A stretch of DNA of 37,488 nt from Cellulosilyticum ruminicola JCM 14822 (GCF_001311925.1 NZ_BBCG01000034.1:1-37488), one strand, 5' to 3'. Counted from the stretch's first letter, positions 27,128 through 36,879 are shown. The notes: generated by a model not told the origin, from the sequence alone. Numbers and translations: made by a program.

Positions 27128-27757
27128 ATGATTACAACACTTTTACTTATTCGTCATGGTGAAACCCCTTGGAATGCTTTAGGAAAAATTCAGGGAATAC
27201 ATAACATTGATTTATCTGAAGCCGGCATTATGCAGACAAAATGTTTAAAAAAACGTTTACAAGGTCATTTTGATGCAGTTTATTGCAGCCCATTAAATCG
27301 TGCTTATGATACAGCATGTATTTTATGTGAAAACACAGGACTTAAGCCAACTAAAGTAGAAGACTTACGTGAGGTAGATTTCGGTTCTTGGGAAGGCCTT
27401 ACTTTTAAAGAAGTTGCCCAAAATTATGCTGATGCTTTTAACAACTGGAAAACCGATGATACGCAAGGCCTAATGTTTGATGGGGATGGCAGTATTTACA
27501 ATGTAAGCCAACGCGGTAAAAACTGCATTGAAAATCTCATCAAAAAACATCTAGGAGAAACAATCGCTATTGTTTCTCATGGCGGCTTTATCAAAGCTAC
27601 ACTCATTGGTTTATTTAACTGGCCAATGTCTATGTATCATCATTTTGCTTTGGGTAATACATGTATCACTACGATTCACTTTAATGATGCATTAAGCCCT
27701 ATGCTTTTAGGACTTAATGATACAGCTCATTTAAAAGAAAACGTTACTTCTGTTTAA
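27128..27757 (+). CDS. Histidine phosphatase (phosphoglycerate-mutase-like)
   Basis: Branch-1 histidine phosphatase superfamily. The catalytic RHGE motif is at 9-12 (LIRHGETPWN) followed by KIQGIHNIDLSEAGIMQ. Downstream are YCSPLNRAYDTA, REVDFGSWEGLTFKEV and the second catalytic His in IAIVSHGGFIKA. At 209 aa it has the size of CobC/GpmB-like phosphatases rather than the 250-aa dPGM. No cobalamin gene is nearby, so the substrate is open. AAGGAGA precedes the ATG. A terminator follows, making it a single-gene unit. Confidence 0.9.
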   Translation: MITTLLLIRHGETPWNALGKIQGIHNIDLSEAGIMQTKCLKKRLQGHFDAVYCSPLNRAYDTACILCENTGLKPTKVEDLREVDFGSWEGLTFKEVAQNYADAFNNWKTDDTQGLMFDGDGSIYNVSQRGKNCIENLIKKHLGETIAIVSHGGFIKATLIGLFNWPMSMYHHFALGNTCITTIHFNDALSPMLLGLNDTAHLKENVTSV

Positions 27758-27803
27758 CCTATCAGCCATGTTAAAAATCATAAAATTATAGCCAACAAAA
27801 AAT

Positions 27804-27845
27804 AGGAACTACAACTAAAGTTATAGCTCCTGTTTTTTATATTTT
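27804..27845 (+). terminator. Terminator of the histidine phosphatase gene
   Basis: The arms aggaactacaact and agttatagctcct pair with two weak positions; the T run GTTTTTTATATTTT follows. It lies 46 bases after the stop. Confidence 0.75.
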
Positions 27846-27962
27846 AACATTTATTTATTATGTTATAAAACTTTTTCTATATATACCCTTTATTTTTGGT
27901 ATATCTTGCTTTAAAATATAATGATAGCAAATATTTTGTAAATCACAAGCATATGTGTAGCT

Positions 27963-28034
27963 TATTCTAAGGATATATTATTAAAGGAAACTTTGCAACT
28001 TGCATTTTTCCTTTAATAATATATCCTTAGAATA
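27963..28034. repeat. Perfect 28-bp AT-rich inverted repeat upstream of glnS
   Basis: The left arm 27963-27990 and right arm 28007-28034 are exact reverse complements around a 16-base loop (ctttgcaacttgcatt). It lies 83 bases before glnS and well after the phosphatase terminator, with no T run. It may be a leader hairpin, a protein site or a MITE-like remnant. Confidence 0.9.
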
Positions 28035-28117
28035 CTAGTATTTACATATATTTATTATAATGTTTTTCAAATAACTTGAAAATACTTTAATATATTTTTA
28101 AAGAGAGGTAGATTAAT

Positions 28118-29785
28118 ATGTCACTAGAAAACAATAATGCATCTAACTTTATTAGAACCATTATTACAGAAGACTTACAATCTGGTAAACATAAAGAAAT
28201 TATTACACGTTTCCCACCTGAACCAAACGGTTACTTACATGTGGGACATGCTAAATCTATACTTTTAAACTTCGGCCTTGCTGAAGATTTCGGTGGTAAA
28301 ACTAACCTTCGTTTTGATGATACTAACCCAGTTAAAGAAGATACTGAATACGTTGAATCAATCAAAGAAGACGTTGAATGGTTAGGTGTAAAATGGGACA
28401 AACTCCTTTTCGCTTCTGACTACTTCGAAGAAATGTACAACCGTGCTGTTCTTCTTATCAAAAAAGGTAAAGCTTATGTATGTGATCTTACACCTGAAGA
28501 AGCTAAAGAATATCGTGGAACTCTTACAGAGCCAGGTAAAGAAAGCCCTTTTCGTAACAGATCTGTAGAAGAAAACCTTGAACTTTTCGAACGCATGAGA
28601 AAAGGTGAATTCAAAGATGGTGAAAAAGTATTACGTGCTAAAATCGATATGTCATCTCCTAACATGAATATGCGTGACCCTATCATTTATCGTATTGCTC
28701 ATGCAACTCACCATAACACAGGGGACAAATGGTGCATCTATCCAATGTATGACTTCGCTCATCCACTTGAAGATGCTATCGAAGGTATCACTCACTCTAT
28801 CTGTACACTTGAATTCGAAGCTCACCGTCCACTTTATGACTGGGTTGTGGAAGAATGTGAAATGGACGCTAAACCTAGACAAATCGAATTTGCTAGACTT
28901 AATATTACAAACACTGTAATGAGTAAACGTAAACTTAAACAACTTGTTGATGAGAGAGTTGTTGATGGATGGGATGATCCTCGTATGCCTACTATCTCTG
29001 GTATGCGAAGACGCGGTTTCACACCTGAAGCTATTCGTAATTTCTGCCGTGAAATCGGTGTAGCTAAATCAGATTCTGTAGTAGACAGTCAAATGCTTGA
29101 CTTCTTCTTAAGAGAGGATTTACAACCCAAAGCACCACTTGCTATGGCTGTACTTAAACCTCTTAAATTAGTTATCACTAACTATCCAGAAGGTCAATCA
29201 GAAATACTTGAAATCGAAAACAATGCTAAAGACGAAACAAAAGGTACACGTATGGTACCATTCTCTCGCGAACTTTACATTGAACAAGATGACTTCATGG
29301 AAGTACCAGCTCACAAATACTTCCGTCTCTTCCCAGGCAATGAAGTTCGTCTTAAAGGAGCTTACTTCGTAAAATGTACAGACGTTATCAAAGATGAAAA
29401 TGGTAATGTAACAGAAGTTCACTGTACTTATGATCCAGAAACTAAAAGTGGTTCTGGTTTCACTGGACGTAAAGTTAAAGCTACTATCCACTGGGTAGAT
29501 GCTAAAACTGCTCTTCCAGCACAGTTCAGACTCTTTGAGCCACTTATCTTAGATGATGCTCCAGAAAATGAAGGAAAACACTTCTTAGAACAAATCAATC
29601 CACATTCTATGGAAATCCTTGAAGGATTCATCGAAGACGTAGCATTCAAAGATGCTAAAGCTCTTGATAAATTCCAACTTGTAAGAAACGGATTCTTCTG
29701 TGTAGACCCTAAATACACTACACCTGAGAAATTCTGCTTCAATAGAATCGTAGCTCTTAAAAGCTCATTCAAACCAGCTAAATAA
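28118..29785 (+). CDS. glnS: Glutaminyl-tRNA synthetase
   Basis: Class Ib synthetase charging tRNA-Gln directly. The HIGH signature is HVGH at 41-44 ([16 protein letters not shown]). The second signature VMSKRKL (267-273) matches the GlnRS form of KMSKS. GlnRS-specific motifs include FDDTNP, the [15 protein letters not shown] stretch and RPLYDWV. The two beta-barrel anticodon domains follow (from about 340) and the protein ends [10 protein letters not shown]. At 555 aa it equals E. coli GlnRS. Many Firmicutes lack GlnRS and use GatCAB; a GlnRS here is therefore a lineage marker. GAGAGGTAG precedes the ATG, and a strong terminator ends the unit. Confidence 0.97.
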   Translation: MSLENNNASNFIRTIITEDLQSGKHKEIITRFPPEPNGYLHVGHAKSILLNFGLAEDFGGKTNLRFDDTNPVKEDTEYVESIKEDVEWLGVKWDKLLFASDYFEEMYNRAVLLIKKGKAYVCDLTPEEAKEYRGTLTEPGKESPFRNRSVEENLELFERMRKGEFKDGEKVLRAKIDMSSPNMNMRDPIIYRIAHATHHNTGDKWCIYPMYDFAHPLEDAIEGITHSICTLEFEAHRPLYDWVVEECEMDAKPRQIEFARLNITNTVMSKRKLKQLVDERVVDGWDDPRMPTISGMRRRGFTPEAIRNFCREIGVAKSDSVVDSQMLDFFLREDLQPKAPLAMAVLKPLKLVITNYPEGQSEILEIENNAKDETKGTRMVPFSRELYIEQDDFMEVPAHKYFRLFPGNEVRLKGAYFVKCTDVIKDENGNVTEVHCTYDPETKSGSGFTGRKVKATIHWVDAKTALPAQFRLFEPLILDDAPENEGKHFLEQINPHSMEILEGFIEDVAFKDAKALDKFQLVRNGFFCVDPKYTTPEKFCFNRIVALKSSFKPAK

Positions 29786-29793
29786 GCGTACAC

Positions 29794-29832
29794 AAAAAGG
29801 AGTTGCCGCGAACCTCGTAGCAACTCCTTTTT
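29794..29832. terminator. Bidirectional terminator between glnS and the chemoreceptor
   Basis: A perfect 13-bp stem (aaaaaggagttgc with gcaactccttttt) and a 13-base loop, with T runs on both strands. It serves glnS and the convergent MCP gene. Confidence 0.9.
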
Positions 29833-29847
29833 ACAATTCTTTCTTTT

Positions 29848-31893
29848 TTATTTAAACTTAGCGTATGCTTTTTTAAGTTCTTCTAATGCCATAGCAAGTT
29901 GATTTGTAAGTTCACTAACCTCTGTAATCGTTTCGGTTTGTGTCGTACTTTCTGCGCTTACTTCCTCTGCTACACTGGCTGTATGTTCAATAATTTCTGT
30001 GATATCATTCATCTTATTTGCCACTACATCTTTTTGTTCTACGATTTCTTGTAATACTCTATTGGTTTCATCCATATTGGCATCTACTTCTTCCATGTGA
30101 GCATATATATTTTCAAAAGTTGAAGTAGTTTCTTGAGCAATTGGTAACTGTTTATTAAACACCTCTACAGCTTTATTAAGCTTTTCATTGGTTACATTCT
30201 TCTTTTCTTCTACCTTGATTAGTGCCTTAGTAATAATCTCTACTGCATTTTCTATTTGTGCAGATAAGTTTCTTACTTCTCCTGCTACGACACTAAAGCC
30301 TTTGCCTGCTTCTCCTGCTCTAGCTGCTTCTATATTGGCATTTAAAGCAAGTAAATTCGTTTGTTTATTGATGCCTTGAATAACACCTAAAATCTCATGT
30401 ATATTGCTTGCTTCTTCACCTAATTCTTCCACTTGATTTCTAATCTCTTCACTAATTGAGATAGTTTCTTCTGCTTGATTTAATAAGGTTACTAATTCAC
30501 CTTGTGCAGCTTCACTAGATTGCATTGTAATATGTGTAGCTTCTTTAATAGCGCCCATCATTTGACTAACTTTATTAATATTATCTGATAATACATTAAT
30601 GTAGTCTCTAGATATTTCTATTTCCTTATTTTGCTCCTGAGCACCCACAGCTACACTTTCTATAGCGCGGTCAATTTCTTGGGCAGAATTAGAAGTTTTA
30701 TAGGCTATTTCTTGTAATGCATTAGAGTTTTGTTCTACACTCTTTGTCACATCTCTAGCATCTTTAATAAGTTCTTTTAAGTTATCCACCATTTCTGCAA
30801 AGCCTTCAATCAGTTCTCTTGATTCCTTACTGGTCATTTTAATACTTTTCGTCTGTGCTTCTAAATCTAACTCCCCTAACTTCACTTTTTCTATACACTC
30901 ACATACCTTTTTAATAGGTAATGTAATACGTCTTCCTATCATTGTACTGATTATAATAATAACTACAATTAAAATAAGTATAATTATAAGTGAAATATCA
31001 AACATACTTTGAAGTTCTGCTAATAATACATCTAACTGGGCATAGGTTACAATCTTCCAGCCATTTGATGGCTTACAATAGCTTAAGATATAGTCATGCT
31101 TATAAGTAGTTGTATCCATATCCTCTGATTCTTCATTAACAAATATAATATAATCTTCATTACTTAAATTCTTTCCTACTGGTGTATCTAATTGATTATT
31201 ACTTACAATAACCTGATTTTCTTGATTTATAATCATCAATGGAATATCTGGATTAACAGCTGCTAAATCTAATATACTTTGAAAATATTGTGGGTCTATC
31301 TCAAAAATACAAAATGTGTCTTTGGCATTAAACTTCCTTGCCACATAAATTTGTGGTTCCAAAGTACCTGAAGCATCACTACTTTCTACCATTCTAAAAT
31401 TCCATTGAAACTGAGAATTAGGCATTTCTTTTAAAGCCTTATATTCATCTGTCTTCATTAATTCTTCTATATCTATTTTTTTCTGGGTTTTATACTTACT
31501 ATATATGTGCTGATCATCTTTGATAATATCAATCCCTATAATAGCATCTTGTACATTAAACACACTTGCTACCTTACTATTAATTTCTTTCATATATGTA
31601 ACACGCTGAGCATTGGTCAGATTAAACACTTCATGCACATAGTTTGTTAAAGCACTATTAGTTGTTAAATCGGCAACAGTAATCCTAGCATAATCAATCT
31701 GATATTCAATATTATAATTCAGCTGCTCTACGATTTTTTGTGAATATCCTCCTATTGCCTCAGTTGTACTAAGCTTTATTCCTCGTATCAATAATGCATA
31801 AACTACAATCAATGGTACAATACTTACTATTAAACACAAACTAATTAACTGACGATCTAATTTTATCTTACTCAAAATCCCCTTTGTCTTCAT
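29848..31893 (-). CDS. Methyl-accepting chemotaxis protein with periplasmic-type sensor and HAMP
   Basis: Transmembrane chemoreceptor, 681 aa. The first helix is at about 19-39 ([20 protein letters not shown]). An extracellular sensor of about 255 residues, Cache-like by layout, shows [10 protein letters not shown] and [18 protein letters not shown]. The second helix is at about 296-318 ([20 protein letters not shown]). A HAMP linker (about 319-375) starts [20 protein letters not shown]. The signalling hairpin centres near 516 ([20 protein letters not shown], then [14 protein letters not shown]), a complete version of the region damaged in the MCP remnant at 13606. It ends without a CheR-tethering pentapeptide. 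GGAGGTG precedes the ATG. The ligand is unknown. It follows the 31915 gene by about 21 bases on the same strand. Confidence 0.93.
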   Translation of the reverse strand: MKTKGILSKIKLDRQLISLCLIVSIVPLIVVYALLIRGIKLSTTEAIGGYSQKIVEQLNYNIEYQIDYARITVADLTTNSALTNYVHEVFNLTNAQRVTYMKEINSKVASVFNVQDAIIGIDIIKDDQHIYSKYKTQKKIDIEELMKTDEYKALKEMPNSQFQWNFRMVESSDASGTLEPQIYVARKFNAKDTFCIFEIDPQYFQSILDLAAVNPDIPLMIINQENQVIVSNNQLDTPVGKNLSNEDYIIFVNEESEDMDTTTYKHDYILSYCKPSNGWKIVTYAQLDVLLAELQSMFDISLIIILILIVVIIIISTMIGRRITLPIKKVCECIEKVKLGELDLEAQTKSIKMTSKESRELIEGFAEMVDNLKELIKDARDVTKSVEQNSNALQEIAYKTSNSAQEIDRAIESVAVGAQEQNKEIEISRDYINVLSDNINKVSQMMGAIKEATHITMQSSEAAQGELVTLLNQAEETISISEEIRNQVEELGEEASNIHEILGVIQGINKQTNLLALNANIEAARAGEAGKGFSVVAGEVRNLSAQIENAVEIITKALIKVEEKKNVTNEKLNKAVEVFNKQLPIAQETTSTFENIYAHMEEVDANMDETNRVLQEIVEQKDVVANKMNDITEIIEHTASVAEEVSAESTTQTETITEVSELTNQLAMALEELKKAYAKFK

Positions 31894-31914
31894 TTTAACC
31901 CACCTCCATTATAG

Positions 31915-32340
31915 TTACTCTCCTAATTTTCTTACAACATAATGTCCATACTTTCCTTCGTAAAAGGCATAATTCTTAGCAATAGAATAAAAGGCACTAT
32001 TGTAACCATATTTTTCAATACAGCTATCATCACGCTGAATATTTAATTTGTCACATATATGGGCCAATTTAGGTGTTGTTACAAATGGTAATATAACGTT
32101 ATATTCATTTTGCTTACTTAAGAACTCTAATAAGCGTGTTGTGTATCCCAAATTTAAATAAGCATCTGCAACTTTAATTTGCCTAATCATCATTGTGCCA
32201 TCTTCTTCTATTTCATAAATAAATTTAAGATTATTATTAACAATAAGTCCCTTTATCTGATTAAACTTTTGATCTCGTTCCTTCATAATCTGTACATTAA
32301 ATCCCGCCTCTTCTAGTAATATTTTCAGTTCTCTTTCCAT
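31915..32340 (-). CDS. Unknown protein upstream of the chemoreceptor
   Basis: I do not recognise the family. From the ATG at 32340, chosen because AAAGGAGCAATAAG precedes it rather than the ATG at 32361, the protein has 141 aa. It is soluble, with no signal or helix for the membrane: MERELKILLEEAGF, a strand-rich middle (FIYEIEEDGTMMIRQIKV), a helix (YLNLGYTTRLLEFLSK), and YGHYVVRKLGE at the end. The alpha/beta pattern with a LGYTTRLLEFL helix faintly recalls GNAT N-acetyltransferases, but the acetyl-CoA loop is not clear. It is probably co-transcribed with the MCP gene about 21 bases downstream. Confidence 0.7.
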   Translation of the reverse strand: MERELKILLEEAGFNVQIMKERDQKFNQIKGLIVNNNLKFIYEIEEDGTMMIRQIKVADAYLNLGYTTRLLEFLSKQNEYNVILPFVTTPKLAHICDKLNIQRDDSCIEKYGYNSAFYSIAKNYAFYEGKYGHYVVRKLGE

Positions 32341-32489
32341 CTTATTGCTCCTTTCTTTCATCTAGCAACTTTCTCGTTTATTTAAATTTCAAATCTTTTT
32401 TATATTTTCATTATACTAAATATGTTTTAATTTAGCTATCATAAGCGTTAATTTATAAATAAAATTTTCCAGTAATTAAAATAGCAAAA

Positions 32490-33008
32490 ATGGGAAACCT
32501 CTATAATCTAACATCATTCAGACAAAGGAAATTTCCCATGCATATTGCAAAGTTAGTATCTAGACTTTTTATACCATCTATTATTGAAGAACTTTCAAAA
32601 TCATCTAGTTTTATGAAACGTCATTCCAAACTTCTGCCCGAAACCTTTGCTAAGGCAATGTCTTTAGGGTTATTAGATTGTAAAAATATTACTAAAGAAG
32701 TAATTACTGAAAAATGTGCTTCAATTCAAAATAGCATATCTCTAAATGCCACTTTATGATTGTATAAATCAAACCATACTTAAAATCAGGGAAGAGACGT
32801 TAGCATCCAAAGATTTTATACATTACTACTTGTAAATCTATATCAGTTTTACACCATAAAAAGAATCACACTACATACTTATGAGGTGTTTTCTAATCTT
32901 ATTTATAGGATAGGAAGTTTGTCTTTGCACGAAAAACGTTTAAAACAAACGACCTATTCTAAAATAGAGAGCTATTTAGAACAACTCCTTGTTACTGGAA
33001 AAACTTAG
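32490..33008 (+). pseudogene. Decayed IS4-type transposase (both ends kept, middle lost)
   Basis: The N-terminal piece (32538-32759; ATG at 32538 after GGAAATTTCCC) reads MHIAKLVSRLFIPSIIEELS, then FAKAMSLGLLDCKNITKE, the opening of an IS4-family DDE transposase. The C-terminal piece (about 32848-33008) reads FYTIKRITLHTYEVFSNLIY, then SKIESYLEQLLVTGKT and a stop, the usual C-terminal tail of this group. The catalytic DDE core between them is missing and frames are broken. The 8-bp repeat ATGGGAAA (32489-32496) with TTTCCCAT (32532-32539) may belong to a terminal repeat. Inactive. Confidence 0.78.
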
Positions 33009-33046
33009 TCTTAAGTTAACAACTATGATTTAGCTATAAAAAAAGA

Positions 33047-33083
33047 AGACATCTTTTAAGTAACTAAAACTTAAAAGATGTCT
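33047..33083 (-). terminator. Terminator of the 94-aa membrane protein gene
   Basis: A perfect 15-bp stem (agacatcttttaagt with acttaaaagatgtct) and a 7-base loop. On the minus strand it is followed by TTCTTTTTTTATAG, 16 bases after the gene's stop. Confidence 0.85.
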
Positions 33084-33098
33084 CTCCCTATTATGTAT

Positions 33099-33383
33099 TT
33101 AACCTTTTAAAGCAATAAGCATTACTTTAAGTGCTACAAAAGCTAACATCACACTCCCTATGATTAGCGTAAATCTACATGTCCCATAAGTTTCTTTTTG
33201 AATAACCTCAGATTGTGTATGTCTAGCTGTATATAACTGTATAAGACCACTTATTACTTGAAGTATACCTATTGTTAACATTCCTAAATCCACTGTAATC
33301 TGTCCTATTAATACGAATATAACTAATGCTACTGTAATAATCGAACAAATTCCTGTTGTCCCTGCTACTATCTTTGGATTCAC
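33099..33383 (-). CDS. Small membrane protein of unknown function (94 aa)
   Basis: Three hydrophobic helices (about 11-29, 34-51, 72-91) with a polar turn ARHTQSEVIQKETYG between the second and third. The start is a GTG (33383) behind AGGAGG. No family is recognised. It has its own terminator and lies between two decayed loci, so nothing in the context suggests a job. Confidence 0.7.
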   Translation of the reverse strand: MNPKIVAGTTGICSIITVALVIFVLIGQITVDLGMLTIGILQVISGLIQLYTARHTQSEVIQKETYGTCRFTLIIGSVMLAFVALKVMLIALKG

Positions 33384-33497
33384 CTTTTATTCCTCCTGCT
33401 TATAACATTTTATTGTCCCATTTCTAGCTATATTACAATTATAGCAAATTAGTATATTTTTTTATACCCATTGTTAATAGTTTAAATTTTTATTTTT

Positions 33498-33908
33498 TTA
33501 TAAACTGCTGGCATTACATACTCTATACCCTTCATTTCCCACTGTTTTGAAATAACACCTCTGCCATGTATCTGGCAAGGATTCTAGCCTTTCTTTGCTA
33601 TATATACCTTGCTTAACTTTTTCTAAAGCACCTAGATAAGTCTGTAGCCAACATCTTTGTATCCATTTACTGCGTTCTAAAGCAAATGTTTCATGAATAA
33701 TTATGACTAATGCATAAGCCTCTTCTCCTGCGGCACAAGCTGCGCACCATATTCTAAGGTCACCATCTTGAATCTTATTTTTCCAAAAAGTAAGCACAAC
33801 CTCCTTAAAAAATTTAAAGTGCTGTACTTCTCTCATAAAAAATGTATAATTCGTTGTGATTTGATTCACTAACTTTTTCTGTCCCTCACCAGTTTTATCA
33901 TTTATCAC
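33498..33908 (-). pseudogene. cheR remnant (chemotaxis methyltransferase)
   Basis: Recognisable CheR pieces: TTNYTFFMREVQHFKFF (the family's TNETxFFRE/xHF motif) and LRIWCAACAAGEEAYALV, the SAM-binding motif I (RIWxAxCAxGEExYSL). Then the text goes out of register (SKWIQRCWLQTYLGALEKV) and resumes with KQGIYSKERLESLP, so two compensating indels or a small deletion lie in the middle. The N-terminal domain (about 50-80 residues) and the C-terminal third are gone. It is fused at 33905-33908 to the cheA remnant. At 136 aa versus about 260 it cannot be an active methyltransferase. Confidence 0.85.
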
Positions 33909-34610
33909 ACTCTTACAATAATCATCTCATTACCTTCTACTCCAGTAATAATTTGCTGTTTGTAAAGTCTAAAGGATTCCCTAATAGCCATAGTTGGTAA
34001 TGTATAACTTGTCTCACCTACTCGAATGTGCATACCATCAATAATTACCATTGTAAGTGGAATTCTAATGGTAAAGGTAGAACCTTTTCCAATCATACTT
34101 GCACTAACACCCATGGTTTCTATATTTTTAACGACTACATCCGTGCCAACACCACGTCCTGAAAGCTCAGACACATCTGTTTTAGTTGAAATAACTGCTA
34201 AATTTCGTCCTCTGTATATTCATCTTTAGGTTTGGTAAGTATATTTTTTCAGCTTTTTCTAAAATAGCTTCTTTATAAATACCCTTTCCATCATCTTTTA
34301 CTAAGATGATTACTTCCTTCCCTCGTGACGGGCTTCCAATGTAATCTCAGCTTCTTCTAGTTTAAAGTGTAATAAGCATTCTTCTTTACTCTCAATTCCA
34401 TAATCTAATGCACCATATGCATAAGTGGATCTGTAACACACTCGATAACATTTTTATCTACCTCTACATCTTCGCCAATAAGTGTAAGCTTAACCTTCTT
34501 ATCCAGTTTCTTGCTCATATTTCTTACAAGGCGCTTCATTTTATAAAAAGTAGATGACATTGTAACTATACGAATAGACATAATCTCATCTTGAAGTTCA
34601 CGGGCTCATC
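33905..34610 (-). pseudogene. cheA remnant (chemotaxis histidine kinase, dimerisation/ATPase part)
   Basis: Read across several frames on the minus strand, the region gives ELQDEIMSIRIV, then SSTFYKMKRLVRNMSKKLDK (34590-34490), VKLTLIGEDVEVDKNVIE, DPLMH (the N-box region), DYGIESKEE, ILVKDDGKGI (G1 box), and finally the open stretch MSELSGRGVGTDVV (G2 box) plus GKGSTFTIRIPLTMVIIDGMHIRVGETSYTLP (in two parts), the start of the CheW-like domain. At least three frameshifts separate these. The sequence stops at NEMIIVR, where the cheR remnant begins. No HPt domain remains. The kinase is dead. Confidence 0.85.
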
Positions 34611-34680
34611 ACCAAAATGTGTTTTTTATTATATATTACATTTATACTTTTCTACATAAATTCACCTCAATAAAATTAAA

Positions 34681-34719
34681 AATAGGAGCCTCTCATTTAG
34701 TCTATGAGAAACTCCTATT
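34681..34719 (-). terminator. Terminator of the Re-citrate synthase gene
   Basis: The arms aataggagcctctcat and atgagaaactcctatt pair with two mismatches; the loop is 7 bases. On the minus strand TTTTTAATTTTATTG follows. It lies about 40 bases after the stop. Confidence 0.8.
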
Positions 34720-34758
34720 TAATAAGGAATAATTTTAATGTATTTTTAACTATTTTTG

Positions 34759-36117
34759 CTACGCTAAATATTTATCTATGTAACTTTCCATCTCTTTATC
34801 ACTAATAACTGTTGTACGTCCAGTTTCATATTCTTTATCTACCCAAGCTTTAATATCAAGGCAAAGTTTATCATTTTTATCAATACCTTTAAGTTTAGCG
34901 TATTTAGGATTTGCACTAATCCAGTGTGCAATACCTGCAAGACCTGATGTATTGCTAATTGCCACACGTACAGGACGATTTAAGATTTTATCAGTATCAA
35001 AGATATTGTAAATTTCTTCATTTTTTAATAATCCATCAGCATGAATACCAGCTCTTGTAACATTGAAATTCTTACCTACAAATGGTGTACGTTCTGGAAT
35101 ATGTTCACCGATTACATTTTCGAAGTACTCTGCAAGTTCAGTGATAACCGTTGTATCCATGCCATCAAGTGTTCCTCTGATTTGTGCATACTCCATAACC
35201 ATAGCTTCAAGAGGTGTATTACCTGTTCTTTCCCCTATGCCAAATAATGAACAGTTAATACCACAACATCCATAGAGCCATGCTGCTGTTGAGTTAGCTA
35301 CTGCACGATAGAAGTCATTATGTCCATGCCATTCAATCCATTCATGTGGTACACCTGCATATTGATGAAGGGCATACATGATACCAGGTACACTTCTTGG
35401 AATCATGGCACCAGGATAACTTACACCATATCCCATTGTATCGCAGGCACGAATTTTAATAGGCATTTTAGTTTCTTCACTAATTTTCATAAGTTCTCTT
35501 GCAAATGGTACAACAAAATTATAAATATCCGCTCTTGTAATATCTTCAAAATGGCATCTAGGAATAATACCTTGATCAATACATTGCCTAATGACTTTTG
35601 TATAATGAGCAATCGCCTGCGAACGTTTCATATTTAATTTATGGAATATATGATAGTCTGAGCAGCTTACTAAAATACCTGTTTCACTAATTTCCATTTG
35701 TTTAACAAGCTCAAAGTCCTTTTCAGATGCTCTAATCCAAGATGTAATTGTAGGAAAGTCATAACCTAGCTCCATACATTTTTCTACAGCTTTTCGATCC
35801 TTCTCACTATATAAAAAGAATTCACTTTGTCTTACAACACCTTTTGGTCCACTTAATCTGTGAAGCATTTTATAAATCTCAACAATTTGCTCTGTTGTAT
35901 AAGGTGCTCTTGATTGTTGACCATCTCTAAAAGTTGTATCTGTAATGAAAATATCATCTGGGACACACATAGGTACATGTAAATCATTAAATGCAACTCT
36001 TGGAATTTCATTATATGGGTAAAACTCTCTAAACATATTTGGTGTATCAACATCTTCTAATTGGTGATTCTTTTCTGGCCTTGTAAGTAAGTTTGTTCTT
36101 TTATTGAGTTCAAACAT
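34759..36117 (-). CDS. Putative Re-citrate synthase (DRE-TIM metallolyase)
   Basis: A 452-aa member of the isopropylmalate/homocitrate synthase superfamily: ITDTTFRDGQQSRAPYT (58-74, the D-x-T-x-R-D-G-Q signature with the metal Asp and catalytic Arg) and HGHNDF (the HxH metal pair), then GIGERTGNTPLEAMVMEY. The leader TPNMFREFYPYNEIPRVAFN and the short C-terminus, with no regulatory leucine or lysine domain, match the Clostridium kluyveri type Re-citrate synthase rather than LeuA or NifV. If so, it condenses acetyl-CoA and oxaloacetate to citrate, feeding glutamate synthesis in anaerobes that lack the Si enzyme. The naming relies on recalled resemblance; homocitrate synthase or an IPMS-like enzyme remains possible. 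AGAGGAGGATTAAT precedes the ATG. Confidence 0.75.
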   Translation of the reverse strand: MFELNKRTNLLTRPEKNHQLEDVDTPNMFREFYPYNEIPRVAFNDLHVPMCVPDDIFITDTTFRDGQQSRAPYTTEQIVEIYKMLHRLSGPKGVVRQSEFFLYSEKDRKAVEKCMELGYDFPTITSWIRASEKDFELVKQMEISETGILVSCSDYHIFHKLNMKRSQAIAHYTKVIRQCIDQGIIPRCHFEDITRADIYNFVVPFARELMKISEETKMPIKIRACDTMGYGVSYPGAMIPRSVPGIMYALHQYAGVPHEWIEWHGHNDFYRAVANSTAAWLYGCCGINCSLFGIGERTGNTPLEAMVMEYAQIRGTLDGMDTTVITELAEYFENVIGEHIPERTPFVGKNFNVTRAGIHADGLLKNEEIYNIFDTDKILNRPVRVAISNTSGLAGIAHWISANPKYAKLKGIDKNDKLCLDIKAWVDKEYETGRTTVISDKEMESYIDKYLA

Positions 36118-36383
36118 ATTAATCCTCCTCTTGCAACATAATTCCTGTTATCTTGTAATTGTCTGACAATTTTCTTATGTATAATTGTATACAATTCAAT
36201 ACTATATGTCAACAAAAAAATAATTTGAATTTTTTAGTTATTAAAAATTTCTTATCAGCTGTAACATTTTTTTCCATCTCTCATACTATGTTAATGAAGA
36301 ATAACACTTCTTGTTTTTAACGCTCACTTTACTTATTCTTCCTTTAAAGCTATTCAAAATATTACACTATAAGGAGGTCAAAT

Positions 36384-36608
36384 ATGTCTGGTTCAAATTG
36401 TTGTTGCGATGATTTCGACTACTGCGATTTTGATCCTTGCAGCAACATTCAACTTAGTAACTGTTGTTTTGGCAACACCGCATGGCTCTTACCATCGCTC
36501 GTCATATTTGGTGCTTTACTTTTAGCTTGTAATTGTCATTCATGCAATTCTAAATGGTTAATTATACTATTCATTATATTTTTATTCTGTTGGTTAATGA
36601 GATATTAA
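36384..36608 (+). CDS. Small Cys-rich membrane protein
   Basis: A 74-aa protein of unknown function. An acidic, Cys-rich head (SNCCCDDFDYCDFDPC, with later CC and CNCHSC) precedes two hydrophobic helices (about 33-48, 57-72). Ten cysteines in 74 residues is unusual for a cytosolic anaerobe protein and suggests metal binding or a cross-linked surface or spore layer. A strong ribosome site (AAGGAGG) precedes the ATG. It is followed 27 bases later by a second small membrane protein with its own AGGAGG, and both end at one terminator, so they form a two-gene unit. Confidence 0.7.
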   Translation: MSGSNCCCDDFDYCDFDPCSNIQLSNCCFGNTAWLLPSLVIFGALLLACNCHSCNSKWLIILFIIFLFCWLMRY

Positions 36609-36635
36609 ATATTTATTTATATAGGAGGCAATATC

Positions 36636-36869
36636 ATGGAAGATCTTAGATGTTTAGATAACAATTTCTGGTGGATTATTATCATCGCTTTATTTATATT
36701 AGTATTCTGGGGCGGTAGCTGCAATAATGTCCTTAATGGTGGATTCAATAATTTATTTGATGGTAGCTTCGGTAATAGTACTTGGATTTGGATCATCATT
36801 GCTATTATAGTTTATATGTTCTTTGCTAATGGTAGTTACGGTAGCGTATTTAGAAACGATATGCAGTAA
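36636..36869 (+). CDS. Small Gly/Asn-rich membrane protein
   Basis: A 77-aa protein of unknown function: two hydrophobic helices (WWIIIIALFILVFWG at 12-26 and WIWIIIAIIVYMFFA at 49-63) around a Gly/Asn-rich loop (NNVLNGGFNNLFDGSFGNS). The layout recalls small hydrophobic spore proteins (YjcZ-like) of Firmicutes, but the identity is not certain. TAGGAGGCAATATC precedes the ATG. It is the second gene of the unit starting at 36384. Confidence 0.7.
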   Translation: MEDLRCLDNNFWWIIIIALFILVFWGGSCNNVLNGGFNNLFDGSFGNSTWIWIIIAIIVYMFFANGSYGSVFRNDMQ

Positions 36870-36879
36870 AACTTTTCTG

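Noticed and set aside
28474-29823. Several open frames antisense to glnS
   Set aside because: They mirror the codon pattern of glnS and have no ribosome sites; glnS has all its motifs.
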